Assembly: GCA_020002185.1 (NCBI GenBank)
Contig: CM034536.1
Location: 16,911,955 to 16,975,954, forward strand
From: Paraescarpia echinospica
Lineage: Eukaryota > Annelida > Polychaeta > Sabellida > Siboglinidae
DNA: 64,000 bases
Direction: 5' to 3'
Part shown: in pieces, positions 12,331 through 23,559 of the stretch
How the letters are laid out: the number at the start of each line of letters is the position of its first letter
Position numbering within the stretch: position 1 is the stretch's first letter
Notes under the pieces: model-generated
The model's input: only the letters and a program-made list of their open reading frames with translations
Told to the model about the DNA's origin: nothing
The model's database searches: none
Position numbers and translations under genes: made by a program

Positions 12331-13788
12331 TGCGTTCTTACGTGCGTTCTTACGTGCATGATGCTTGTGTGTATGTATAAAGTGAAAATGCTAATTGTAG
12401 ATGCATGTTGTTATTGATACAAACACCAACACTGTTTGAATTGTCACCTCTAGATATTTGTCTTTAGTTTACTTCATGGGATACAGATTATACACCATAT
12501 TGCAATCAACCACACAACCAACTATGTGCACCCAAGTGTAAAACTAAACTAAAATAACAAAACGCATTGTGTAACTGTGCCATCTCTGCACACGTTCCGT
12601 GTTCCAATCTGAGATTGTTTGCCGCCTCCGCCATTTCGAGGTTCTTTACTTGGCGCGTCTGTAGTGGGCGGGGCATGGACGAAATTTCTCACCACAACAC
12701 AATTTGGTGCAACACGATATGTGTGTACAACAATAGCACACGAAACTCGATCCTGCAGATTGCTCAGATTTGTTATACAAACCACTGCATTATCCAGGGT
12801 CTTTCTGGCAACGAAGTAAGAGTGTTCGCCTTCACAGAAACATCGTGTACTAATAGTATAAACAATATATATAATCGATATATTTCCTCAAATACCCTAG
12901 CTAATCCGGTTAAAACAGGCATGCATTATTAAAATAATGATCTGACACAGTCGAAGAGCCGTGTATTTGAATCAGCATTATGGCGCACTACAAAGGCAAT
13001 GCGCGCTGGACGTAACCGTGCATATAATACGTTTGGCGTTTTCACATTGAACCGTTGTTACGCCTAATTACGCTGTTACATTTCATCTCTCTTTTAAGCG
13101 TAATTGTGTTTCACGCTTAATCGGGAGTTTTTGCCCTATCTTACATTTACGCGTTATCGCGTGTTTACAATTAATTTTCTGATGTAATATTTTAGACAAG
13201 TCGCCCTTTTAGCTGATTTAAACGTGATTAAGTGTAATGTTCGTATGGTCACATCACAACTGTTTCTCCTATCGGTAACTTGTAATACCAACTATAATTA
13301 CTATATAACAACTTCATAAACATGGTGGTGACGTATTTAACGACTGAAACATTACAGCGTATAAAGTAGATATGCGCGCAGCATAACCACACTAATGAAA
13401 TTTAGTTTGCTATAGTCGAAATGTTTGAATAACTTGTGCTGATCGTATGTAGATTAATATTTACATCATGTGAAGCACATGCATTGTTAAAATATTGCTT
13501 GGGGTAACCGACTCGAAATTGTATTCCTACAGAAAATGGTTCGCACTTGTCCCTCACAGCTTCGATCAAAGCGTGACACGAGAAAAAATACGACTTGGTA
13601 TCATGTCATTCTTGTAATTAATTACCGCCATTGTAACATGTTGTGTAGTTATTGTAACGTATTCGAATAGCGAGAAATATACTGTAACGTTATAATTATC
13701 CAACGATTGAGTGCATGGGGTCGCAGGACTCATTCTGTAAGTTTTCTGTGTGTGTGGAACTCTTATTAGCGATGACATATATTTCCAG

Positions 13789-13991
13789 GCGAATTGGATA
13801 CGTTAGTTTTGTTGCTCGGTGAAAGGGATCCCTCGGCCTATTCGTTGCCAGTTCTTGCACAAGAGCTTGGAGATTGCCGCCACAAATTGATACTCGATGG
13901 AGTTAAAGAAATGATAGCACGTCGAGAAGATCCGATGTCTTACGAAGAAACGCTGCCCGTATTAGTGCGTATTGACATGGCTCTTGAATGA
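13789..13991 (+). CDS. Candidate terminal exon of an unidentified protein
   Basis: A good acceptor (ATATATTTCCAG, AG at 13787-13788) is followed by 66 open codons and a TGA at 13989-13991. The first two exon bases complete a split codon. The peptide starts ELDTLVLLLGERDPSAYSLP, continues with an amphipathic, Leu/Val-spaced and charged run, and ends RIDMALE, so it looks helical and globular rather than low-complexity. It could be the end of a helical-bundle domain, but I do not recognise a family. Upstream exons were not found, and a CA/GT microsatellite begins about 60 bases after the stop. It could still be a chance frame. Confidence 0.4.
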
Positions 13992-14042
13992 CCACTGCGT
14001 CAGTGCGTCGTTTATTAGGCAAACAGTGTACGTGGCCCTGTA

Positions 14043-14044
<2 letters not shown>

Positions 14045-14078
<34 letters not shown>

Positions 14079-14165
14079 CGTGCGTGTGTGTGTGCGTGTG
14101 TGTGTGCGTGTGTGTGTATGCGTGTGTGTGCGTATGCGTGTGTGTGTGAGTGCGCGCGCGCGCGA
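14045..14165. repeat. GT/CGTG microsatellite
   Basis: TG and CGTG units ending in a short CG run. Confidence 0.95.
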
Positions 14166-14257
14166 AACTTGGTTGAATGAGAGATCGTGCAGAGACAAAT
14201 CAAACGAGATACGGTAGAATAGTTTAACGATAATCTTATGCAATACGCACACTAAGG

Positions 14258-14372
14258 GATTACCCCAGAACGTCGATATCCGATATCAGGCAAAATTACT
14301 TTCGTTTGGGGAGAAGGGTAAGAGGCAGTTTCGTCTACCGTCGGACATCGATATTTTATGCTCCGTAGGCTG
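14258..14372. repeat. Palindromic MITE-like repeat, diverged copy
   Basis: Shares the order 'GTCGATATCCGATATCAGGC...AATTACTTTCGTTTGGGGAG...CAGTTTCGTC...GGACATCGATATTTTATGC' with the element at 28.39-28.50 kb in inverted orientation. The two halves are themselves loosely inverted (GATRTCCGA motifs at both ends), as in a fold-back MITE. Confidence 0.5.
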
Positions 14373-14379
14373 GAATGCT

Positions 14380-15115
14380 AAATGATGTGTTTAGCATCAT
14401 ATCAACGATGCTATTCAATAGTCCAAGAAAAATTGCTACAGATAAACGGTAATGTCACTATCCTAAACGAATATGAAAAGGATTTACTAGAAAATCGCCA
14501 CAGTGCCGCGTCGTTTACAATCATAACGGCACATTAGAATGGAACTACTTTGTGCGGCGACCAACCACTGTACACGAAGACTTCCCATGGTATTGGGCTA
14601 CGTGCACTAAGCATCACGCCAACATTCCCCAGAATTCATGTGGACAAATACTTATAGTTTGCGTCGCTGTCAACTCACGAAAACGCGTGACTCATAGTCC
14701 ATTGGACCCGCGCAATTAACACATGTTTCTGCATGGGGTTGCACAGCGGCTACTCACGAGTTCAACGCAAGTCACATATAACCATAATTGCCACGTGCAA
14801 TAGGTCACTCGGGGGCACCAACGGCGATCGTAGGCAAACGGTTCTAAGTGTTGCTGTCGCCCGTCTATCGTTAATGCATTCGAACGTAATGATTCAGTCG
14901 GAACAAGATCGCCATTTGCAAACAAGCTTTGTTCACAGGCGATTATGCTGTACACCGGACTGTCCAACGTCGACATGTTTATGTCGCGGATTTATTTCCT
15001 ATGAATGCTTTGTCTGATATGATAATAGTTGTGGTAGACTCGGGGATCTGCCAGATATGTTAATATATATGTTAAGGTGCTTCTTCTAATTCACGAGCAA
15101 TTCGATAATTGACAG
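14380..15115. other. No recognised feature
   Basis: Open frames exist on both strands at 14.72-15.02 kb, but they shadow each other and lack splice borders or motifs. Confidence 0.4.
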
Positions 15116-15120
15116 CGGAG

Positions 15121-15121
<1 letters not shown>

Positions 15122-15162
<41 letters not shown>

Positions 15163-15185
15163 CGCGCGCATGTGTGTGCGTGTAT
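15122..15185. repeat. (GT)n microsatellite
   Basis: About 18 GT units followed by GCGTGC. Confidence 0.95.
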
Positions 15186-15257
15186 AAAAATGTTGGCCGC
15201 CTAAATGTGTTTAATGAAACACATGGAAGTGTACGTTGACCAATATATGTTTAACAA

Positions 15258-15388
15258 TACACCCTGTACTGTACAATACACCTTCTACTGTACAAAACAC
15301 CCTGTACTATACAATACACCTGTACTGTACAATACACCATGTACTGTACAATACATCCTGTACTGTACAATACACCTTGTACTACAAA
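15258..15388. repeat. About 20-bp tandem repeat (TGTACAATACACC)
   Basis: Six to seven units of CTGTACTGTACAATACACC with small length changes. Confidence 0.85.
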
Positions 15389-15399
15389 CTCGCTTACTC

Positions 15400-16500
15400 C
15401 CACCCTCGTAAAGACAAAGCAGTGTCGTCAATTATAACAATTACAATAGTTTTATCTTTTAAAACTCCTTCTGTCGTTGACGTCCTCTGTAACTAGAGAT
15501 AACTGCCGTTGTGTTTTTTTTCTGAAATACCTCGCCAATTGGTGGATCAGTAGCCAGCGGGCCAAGGAAACGAACGTCCTTAGAAAGAGGCGAACGGCTT
15601 ACCGCTCCTCGGAGGAGAGGCACTTACAACATACCAAGGTTATTGTATTAATATATACATGTTTTGGGGCGAATATTATGTTTACGCGATCGCCTGACCT
15701 GATCAACTCTATCGACTAGTATTCCAAAAGTATTGACCACTGCTCGGGAATGCATACCTGAACGCACAGGTGGACATTAAGAAACTGATATAAGTTCAAA
15801 CGTTTTGAGAACAATCACTGTTGTTCGATAATACACTTTTGGACGATCGTAGACGTGAAGAATATGTGGCAGACAACATACGCTGAATACCTTCGACCAC
15901 TTCGGGCAGATTTCCAACATCCTTTGTTGTTTCTCACAATGTCGCCACGGCGTTTTCACCACACATATTGGCTTTCTTATTTGGAGTTCTCCTCACAATT
16001 GGTGCATGTCACTTGATTCCAGCGCTGCTGAACACCTGCCCTACATCTCGCTTATTCTCAGCGGTCTTGATAACAATTTGACACCACGACACTCTCTCAC
16101 AGGAGACCCGAGTACTAAGTACCGACCCTACGCGAATTCTTAATTACTGTTATAAAGATACTGATGAGAAATCAATAGCGTCTCGCAGCGTTGAGGCGGA
16201 TATCCACCAACGGCTAAATCGAACAATTCTGTTTACGTCGATCGTTGCACGCTAAGCTTCGTCGACGATTTACGTTACCCGGAGATGGCTGCCAGGGGAC
16301 GGACGCGACGCTAAGATACTGGTTTATTGCCATCGTGATAATCCAATAGACGTTCAACCAAGTATAGCTAATTAATCGCGCCGCGCAATAAGTGACAGCC
16401 TTTCCGGTGTTTTATTCCGATTTAAGTCGCCAGCGGCAAAACTCATAACTACAGGTGACGCCGTGCAGTTTGATTTACGTTTCCTTGGTCTCTGCTCCAT
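15400..16500. other. No recognised feature
   Basis: Nothing supported on either strand. Confidence 0.4.
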
Positions 16501-16508
16501 CGTTGCAA

Positions 16509-16616
16509 CCAGTGTTCGAAATTACTGCCCGAGACCTGCAGTCTTTGGGACGGACCGCCAACTTTACATAGTTGAAGGTCCGACGGACTTTTCATCTCAT
16601 GTTTCGAACACTGGTC
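16509..16616. mobile_element. Small inverted-terminal-repeat element (MITE-like)
   Basis: ACCAGTGTTCGAAA at about 16509 is exactly mirrored by TTTCGAACACTGGT near 16602, about 80 bases apart. A CAG...CTG start and end is common in hAT-type MITEs. I see no 8-bp target duplication, so the class is uncertain. Confidence 0.45.
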
Positions 16617-17149
16617 ACAGCCAACGTTATCAGCTGATACGGAAAATGTACTGATAATAGTCACGTAATACAGTCAGTCCATGCGCTAATTGAGTAGCGG
16701 TAGCCTAAAACAGACTGACGCTTCGTAATTGACGATGTCAGTTTTTCCATCCAGTGCTTAATTAATTAAGTTAGTTAAACTAATAAATGAATTAAGAAAG
16801 AACGCATCACTGTATGTCCGTAACCAAGATTCCTAAAGGAGATTGTATTTAGTATAAAGTGGATAATAATATTTGTAGCGAAAGATGCATGCCAAAGTGG
16901 ACAGTATTGTCCGCCTATTTAGTACAGTAGCGGTATTTTACTGACAACCTTGGCCACAAAAGAATGACAAACAAAACAAGACTTTTGTGTATCAAGCAAC
17001 ATTCAGATGTTGAAACTATTCCAGAACTACGGCACCGAAACTCGGTTCTTGGCGCACATCATCTTCGAGACCACCGTGACATTGTAACTTAGATTGTCTT
17101 GTAATAACCAAAGCAGATGTTTTGGCGCACCTCGTATGTCACCTAGGTA

Positions 17150-17280
17150 TGTACACCTCGCATGTACACCTCGCATGTACACCTCGTATGTACACCTCGT
17201 ATGTACACCTCGTATGTACACCTCGTATGTACACCTCGTATGTACACCTCGTATGTACACTTCGTATGTACACCTCGCCA
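17150..17280. repeat. 13-bp tandem repeat (ATGTACACCTCGT)
   Basis: About ten nearly perfect 13-base units with C/T variation in CTCGCA versus CTCGTA. All three frames are open because the unit has no stop. Confidence 0.95.
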
Positions 17281-17289
17281 CCACCTAAC

Positions 17290-18210
17290 TTCAGTCAGTG
17301 TCACGGTCCACAGTTGTTGTCCTTTTTCACTATTAGTTCGATCATTCTATACTTGTGTTGTCCTATAGTATCACTGCATTATATAGCATCCTAGCCTCAT
17401 TCAATCTATCCCAAGATGTTCATTCCGTCACACTGTCTAAATAAGATACACGAATACCAGATATTATGGATAAATGATCATATATCAAAATGTTGTCTTT
17501 ATGGCAGTTTTGTGGCACCCCAGCCTTGGCTGTTATTGCTCATTTGGGGGCGGTTACAGTCAAGGCTGGTGCAATTCGCAGCGCTATCTGAACAATAAAA
17601 GAGGCCTAAGACATACTATTTTTATAGCAACATCTACTTATTGTATAGCTCAACCTATAATGTGTTGGATGGAATTAACGTTTTGAGACATATCTAATGA
17701 TGTATGAATTATTAATAACTATACGTAAAGGATTACCATGATGTACCTGATAAAGATGCCAGTTAAGCCATAAATATACGGACCCGCAATACCGCTGCAG
17801 TTTGAGTCGATCTTTAACGTACGCTCGCCAGGTAAATATCACTGGCAATGGACGGATGGTATCCACGAACAGAATAAAGTAAATAATCTGGCACGGACAA
17901 TTGTCTACTCAGGTAAATGACTGAGACAGATCGTGATGAAGCAAACGATGTCCTCACTCATAATCAAATGCTCACTCAAGGAACGCCACTACACTGCAAA
18001 GGTACGCAGTTGTAGGGTGTGTAATTGACATCAGATTCGGGCTATTGTTCATAGTCTAGACGATGTGCTTGGCGTAGCTTTCTAATCAGCCTTGTCGCGT
18101 TGTCACGTGACGCCAGTTGGCAGCTCACGCCAACGTTGACAAAGGAATCGAAAGTGTTCCGGAAGCTACGAAGAGCTCACCGTTTTGTCCGTGAAAGGCA
18201 ACCAACACTT
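17290..18210. other. No recognised feature
   Basis: Contains the near-mirror GGCACCCCAGCCTTGGCTG / CAAGGCTGGTGC near 17513-17573, which may be a small hairpin. No exon is supported. Confidence 0.4.
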
Positions 18211-18214
18211 CGTT

Positions 18215-18505
18215 TTTAAACGTAAACTCTTATACATCGCGGTGTATATTCGTACATGCGCTCAAGTCGCTGTGAGACAGTTCCAACTCGACTTCACTGG
18301 GAAGCGATCAGCCACGCTAAGATTATCCGGCCGTGTATGTTCTACCGATGTCAAAAGCCAAGTACTTATTCCTCCTGCTGGGAGAGGTGAGGCAGAATGG
18401 GGTGAATATCATTTGTGACGCATAGAAACGAGAGCAACGTAATACGTATACCGGTCCCCGCAAGTGAGAATCGCACTTTCTGCTCACTGCGCTACCGCAC
18501 CCTAC
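18215..18505 (-). mobile_element. Strongly diverged tRNA-derived SINE
   Basis: The order of landmarks matches the local SINE family on minus. The body motif CTCGACTTC-CTGGGAAGC-TCAGCCACGCTAA is at about 18286-18322. A tRNA-like head near 18445-18505 reads GGTAGCGCAGTGAGCAG on minus. Divergence is high, so the assignment is tentative. Confidence 0.35.
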
Positions 18506-19204
18506 ACATTGACCAATCAACAGCGCCGACTGGACCGGGACGGGGTCCACGCAGAACAATAAACTACTTGGCAGTAACTAAAACATAGCGTGTGACATTT
18601 GGTGTGATATCGCGCGCAAACGGTTTGATACAATAACAGTACATCCGAATTGACGCAGCGTGGGTTGCACGTGACGACATCGCACAACGCAAACAATCTG
18701 TTGCTGTCGATTCTACTTCGCGGTTTGCAGTCGACTGCGTAAAACATGTAACATTTAAAACAATTGTGTGAATGCTGGGCCTATCCCGTGGTACGTCCGC
18801 TTCGGGGATTAACACGTGAAGCATGTACATAGGCGTAAAAACATGATATCGCCAAACAAAAATAGTGCCAATGATACCTGTGGTAAAACAATTCCACCCA
18901 ACAGAGTCACGTCGATGACTAGAAAACTTTTAGTCACGAGTCTACAATGTCGAAATCCCAAGGCATTTTAGTTGTTGTACGGTTTCGATCACCCGGTGCG
19001 GAGAAATGGTAGGCGCCTATCTTGAGTAATCGGTGGCTTTACATATAAACAGTAGGATGAAAAAGACACAATTAAGACTAGACGTAGAGTTTGCGGCACT
19101 GAATTAACATATAATTACAGTTCATACCATTTTGAACTGACAGTCTTCACATATGTAAGACTGGATCTTACTCCTGATGCGTATGAAGTATACCGAAGCG
19201 AATA

Positions 19205-19435
19205 ATCAGGGGTAGAACTACCCACTAGTCCGTACACTAGTAAAGATTACGGCGGACTAGTAAACCTACCTACCAACTAGTCCGGCTGTCTAGTAAAAAT
19301 CACCATGTTGCATGTTGAAATATAACTGTTGCGATTTAAATGTGTGTTGTGTTTTTATATTTGCAGGACTAGTAAACTTTTGTCTTTATTAGTCCTGCTG
19401 TCCAGTAAAATAAATGCTGAAGTTCTACCCCTGAT
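19205..19435. mobile_element. 231-bp MITE with 15-bp inverted ends and a 4-bp direct duplication
   Basis: The left end ATCAGGGGTAGAACT (19205-19219) is a perfect inverted copy of the right end (19421-19435). AATA flanks both sides (19201-19204 and 19436-19439) and fits a target duplication. Inside, ACTAGTCC/GGACTAGTAAA motifs are also arranged in opposing orientation. There is no coding sequence, so it would need another transposase. Confidence 0.7.
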
Positions 19436-19439
19436 AATA

Positions 19440-19556
19440 GAGTGTTTCCCAGAGAAGACGAGATGGTGTTCGATTGAACAGGTCTGCCAGGGAGTAAAGT
19501 GTAAAAGCGCTTTGAACAGTCCCAAGTACTGGATAATGCACTAATTAAGAACTTAC
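19440..19556 (+). mobile_element. SINE 3' segment
   Basis: Plus-strand 3' half of the local SINE: CCCAGAGAAG, GGTGTTCGATTGAACAGGTC, TGCCAGGGAGTAAAGTG, GCGCTTTGAACAG, and the tail 'ACTGGATAATGCAC...AAGAACTTACC'. The tRNA-like head is absent. Confidence 0.75.
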
Positions 19557-19734
19557 CTTTAATTTTTTACTTTAGAATGAGAGCGCTTTAGTGTGGCTTT
19601 GCCACCTCCTGAGAGCAACCGTTCTATAGTTAATTTGTCAACAATACAATCGCGTCCCTGCGGTGAAGACCGACAACTAACCAATTAGTGACCATAGCCG
19701 AACACAGACAGCTTGAATAATGCTTCACCCCATG

Positions 19735-19875
19735 CACGCTGTATACCCTGGGGTGAGCGATTGACCTGGCCCGGTAACACGAAGTGAACCCAGCGCCGAG
19801 TAAGGGCGTTACAGGTCGCATAATGCCTTTCACCCGCGGCCCCGTATTCATAAAGCCTCCCCCGGTGAAAAACAA
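19735..19875. other. GC-rich unassigned block with a repeat-like end motif
   Basis: On minus it opens TTTCACCGGGGGAGGCTTTA then TGAATACGGGGCC, which looks like an interspersed-repeat end. No second copy is in this window, so the call stays open. Confidence 0.25.
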
Positions 19876-20554
19876 TAGCGCCGAGGGGTACCTACGCTCG
19901 CCTAGTTGTCCTACCTGAACGCGTCAGTCGTCGTGCCAGTGCATTCGCTGTTGCCGCGCTGTCTCGTCCCGGAATTCGTGGAACCAAGGCGCCCGGGTAT
20001 GTGCCCTGTAACTGCTGGTCTCGTGCGTAGTTGACTTCGCCGCAGTCTGCTGTGTCCTGACTTCGCCGCAATCTGCTGTGACCAGAGCGGCCAAAGCGCT
20101 ATCGATAACTGAAACGTCAGCGGTTTCACTGCTCGCTGGACTGTTCTGCGGTTGCCGGCGGATCGATTGAAACTGAGCCACGCGCAAATTATGTCACATG
20201 CGCCACCTGGCGACCGAAGACAACTTTCCGCGCCACTGGCGGGAGCTCATTATGTGATACACAATCGCTGCTGCAAGCGAGGTGGAATTCGGTGACGCAG
20301 CCCACGGCGACAATGGCGTATTAGTATTCATTTAACACATCATGTGTTGTCTTCTTTGGTAGCTAATAGTGCATATTGGCGCAATCGTGCGTCGTAGGCC
20401 GTATGTGATTTGTTGTTTACGTTAAGCCTACTCATGTAAAGACAGGTTTTCAGAAAATATAAAGCGTAATAAAATAACTATTTTAAAACATTTGTTTTCT
20501 ATGATTTAGTTTAACCCTTACTTATTATTTACCCTAGCCTGCTACTGTACACAA

Positions 20555-20727
20555 GACAGGTAAGTTCTTATACAGCGCAGTATCCTGACAGATCTGTTCA
20601 ATCGAACACCATCTCGACTTCTCTGGGAAGCTTTCAGCCACGCTGTAATTACTACGCGGATAATATTCGTTCACAAATATCCACCATTGACTATAACCTG
20701 GCACTCATTCATACAACTACACCTTGT
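20555..20727 (-). mobile_element. SINE, partial
   Basis: Minus-strand copy of the local SINE: tail GTTCTTATACAGCGCAGTAT at 20563, body TCGACTTCTCTGGGAAGC, then AATATCCACCATTGACTATA and GGCACTCATTCATACAACT. The GCGCTTT segment and the tRNA-like head are deleted. Confidence 0.75.
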
Positions 20728-20984
20728 CATTTACTGTATTTAGCACACACATTTGGTGGCTATTTTGCATTTAATTACAATGTATTTTTTTATTAATAAA
20801 GTCATATAACGTACTGTTATATAATGAGATATCAGAAGGAAGATTATATTTTAAGAGAAGGGACTGGGAAGAAGTAACATATTAAGATGAAGATGGTTTG
20901 AAGCAAACGCCGATCGGCAGGACACACGCAGATAATTCAGGAGTGTGAATATATCGACGAAGAGAGCACGATAAACAGACGAGG

Positions 20985-21520
20985 GCGGTAGAAGGAGAAG
21001 AGGAAGCCCCAAATTAAGATTGAGAGAAGGTAGAAGGAGAAGAGGAAGCCCTGAATTGAGATTGCGAGATGGTAGAAATAGAAGAGGAAGCCCTAAATTG
21101 AGATTGAGAGATGGTACAAAAAGAAGGGGAAGCCCTAAATTGAGATTGAGAGATGGCAGAAGGAGAAGAGGAAGCCCCAAATTGAGAATGAGAGATGGCA
21201 GAAATAGAAGAGGAAGCCCTAAATTGAGATTGAGAGATGGTAGAAGGAGAAGAGGAAGTCCTAAATTGAGATTGAGAGATGGTAGAAGGAGAAGAGGAAG
21301 CCCTGAATTGAGATTGAGAGATGGTAGAAAGAGAAGAGGAGGTCCTAAATTTAGATTGAGAGATGGTAGAAAGAGAAGGGGAAGCCCTAAATTGAGATTG
21401 AGAAATGGTAGAAGGAGAATGCGAAGCCCTAAATTGAGATTGAGTGATGGTAGAAGGAGAAGAGGAAGACCTAAATTGAGATTGAGAGATGGTGTTAAGA
21501 GAGATTTCGAATGGACAGGG
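20985..21520. repeat. 42-bp minisatellite, about 12 units
   Basis: The unit GAGGAAGCCCTAAATTGAGA-TTGAGAGATGGTAGAAGGAG-AA repeats about 12 times with substitutions but almost no length change. Since 42 is divisible by three, both strands keep long open frames (plus: RGSPKLRLRDGRRR units; minus: LNLGLPLLLLPS units). With no exons around it I treat these frames as by-products of the array. Confidence 0.95.
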
Positions 21521-21524
21521 GTGA

Positions 21525-22195
21525 ACGACTGAGAGTGGGTTAGAATGGCAGACGTTTGCATTAGACGGAGACGACTCGACACGAGCGCGGTTCATTACAT
21601 AATAAGTGATGTGCCCACCTTAAGAGATCAAGAAGAATAAGATTGCAGACATAACCCCATGACATGAACAGCCGCCTTAAAATCAACAGACACGGCATAT
21701 CCGCAGGGTTGATTCGCAGTTGTCTTACATTTGTGAAAACATCGCCGCAGTTTGAGGCAGCCACGGTGAATTTACCCCCCCAGCGAGCTGACGAATGCCA
21801 CGTACTACAGCTACGAGCCTTTTCAGAACGAGGTGCGTGTCATTTCCACCAACGCACACAGACACTATAGTGCGTGACTTTCGCGCCATAACATCGCGAA
21901 ATCTACAAATAAGCGACTTTTCTCGGTCGTTAGCCAAATATGTCCAAACGCGCAGGTACAACTCGACTTGCCAATAACGTAAGCGAGTTGTCGGAAAAAA
22001 CCTAACCAATTAGTTTGAGCTGGAAGGTATGCTGCAGGTATCATGGCGTAGACGGAATAAAGGGGGTCGTTGGAATGAAGTCAAAGATCACGGCTCGAAC
22101 TAAATACGCGGTGAAAAACCGACGTTGTTTCACAGTTGATTAGCCCAGTTCGTGTGGAACCAGACGAGAAACGTTTCAGATACCATCGGCTCGAG
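21525..22195. other. No recognised feature
   Basis: Moderately CpG-rich. Opposing open frames at 21.7-22.0 kb have no motifs or clear splice sites. Confidence 0.35.
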
Positions 22196-22199
22196 GCAG

Positions 22200-23555
22200 T
22201 CCTTCATTCAGTCGTTCATTCGTGCATTCATTCATTCATTAATTCATTCATATGTAAATTTTTCACCCATTTAGTCGCGCATTTACTCACCCACTCGTTT
22301 ATTCGTCCACTTATTCACTCATCCACGCATCAACGAATTAACTCGTCCACTCACTCACTCTCCCCGTCCATTTATTCACTCATCCACTCATAACAAATAA
22401 TCAGTCGTCTACCCGTCCACTTGTTCACTCTTCATCTCACTCACCCGTCCACCCGTCCACCCGTCCACCCGTCCACCCGTCCACCCGTCCACCCGTCCAC
22501 CCGTCCACTTGTTCACTCTTCCTCTCACTCACTCGTCCACCCGTACACTCCTCCACCCGTTCACACGTCCACCCGTCCACCCGTCCACTTGTTCACTCTT
22601 CCTCTCACTCACTCCTCCACCCGTACACTCCTCCACCCGTTCACACGTCCACCCGTCTACTCGTCCACCCGTCCACCCGTTCACCCGTCCACCCGTCCAC
22701 CCGTCCACCCGTCCACCGTCCACTTGTTCACTCTTCCTCTCACTCACTCTTCCACCCGTACACTCCTCCACCCGTTCACAGGTCCACCCGTCCACCCGTC
22801 TACTTGTTTACTCTTCCTCTCACTCACTCCTCCACCCGTACACTCCTCCACCCGTTCACACGTCCACCCGTCCACCCGTCCACTTGTTCACTCTTCCTCT
22901 CACTCACTCCTCCACCCGTACACTCCTCCACCCGTTCACACGTCCACCCGTCCACTTGTTCACTCTTCCTCTCACTCACTTCTCCACCCGTACACTCCTC
23001 CACCCGTTCACACGTCCACCCGTCTACTCGTCCACCCGTCCACCCGTCCACACGTCTACCCGTCCACACGTCCACACGTCCACACGTCCACCCTTCCACA
23101 CGTCCACACGTCTACCCGTTCACCCGTCCACACGTCCACACGTCCACCCGTCCACACGTCCACCCATCCACCCGTCCACTTGTTCACTCTTCCTCTCACT
23201 CACTCCTCCACCCGTCCACTTGTTCACTCTTCCTCTCACTCACTCCTCCACCCGTACACTCCTCCACCCGTTCACATGTCTACCCGTCCACTTGTTCACT
23301 CCTCCTCTCACTCACTTCTCCACCCGTACACTCCTCCACCCGTTCACACGTCCACCCGTCTACTCTTCCACCCGTCCACCCGTCCACACGTCTACCCGTC
23401 CACTCGTCCACACGTCCACCTGTCCACATGTTCATACGTCCACCTACCCACCCGCCCACCCACCCACTCGTCCACACGTCCACCCATCTACTCATCTACC
23501 CGTCCACTCTTCTACTCGTTTACCCGTCCACTCGTCCAGCTGAACAGGTGGATTA
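22200..23555. repeat. CCCGTCCA-type minisatellite with a higher-order unit
   Basis: Begins with degenerate TTCATTCA units, then dense CACCCGTC octamers. Superimposed is a longer repeated block CTTGTTCACTCTTCCTCTCA-CTCACTCCTCCACCCGTACA-CTCCTCCACCCGTTCACACG. It recurs about nine times (for example near 22508, 22587, 22730, 22802, 22880, 22946, 23178, 23218, 23290) with variable octamer spacers. Open frames up to 379 codons on plus are low-complexity Ser/Thr/Pro/His and not a gene. Confidence 0.95.
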
Positions 23556-23559
23556 AATG

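Noticed and set aside
12530..12860. About 105-codon minus-strand open stretch with protein-like composition
   Set aside because: No matching splice borders or motifs, and the opposite strand is open too.
17150..17280. CRISPR-like regular repeats (also 7258-7465)
   Set aside because: Units are directly adjacent without unique spacers, in a eukaryotic context; they are mini/microsatellites.
20851..21582. 243-codon minus-strand Leu-rich frame as a possible leucine-rich-repeat protein
   Set aside because: The 14-residue units come from a 42-bp minisatellite and do not match LRR spacing (LxxLxLxxN).
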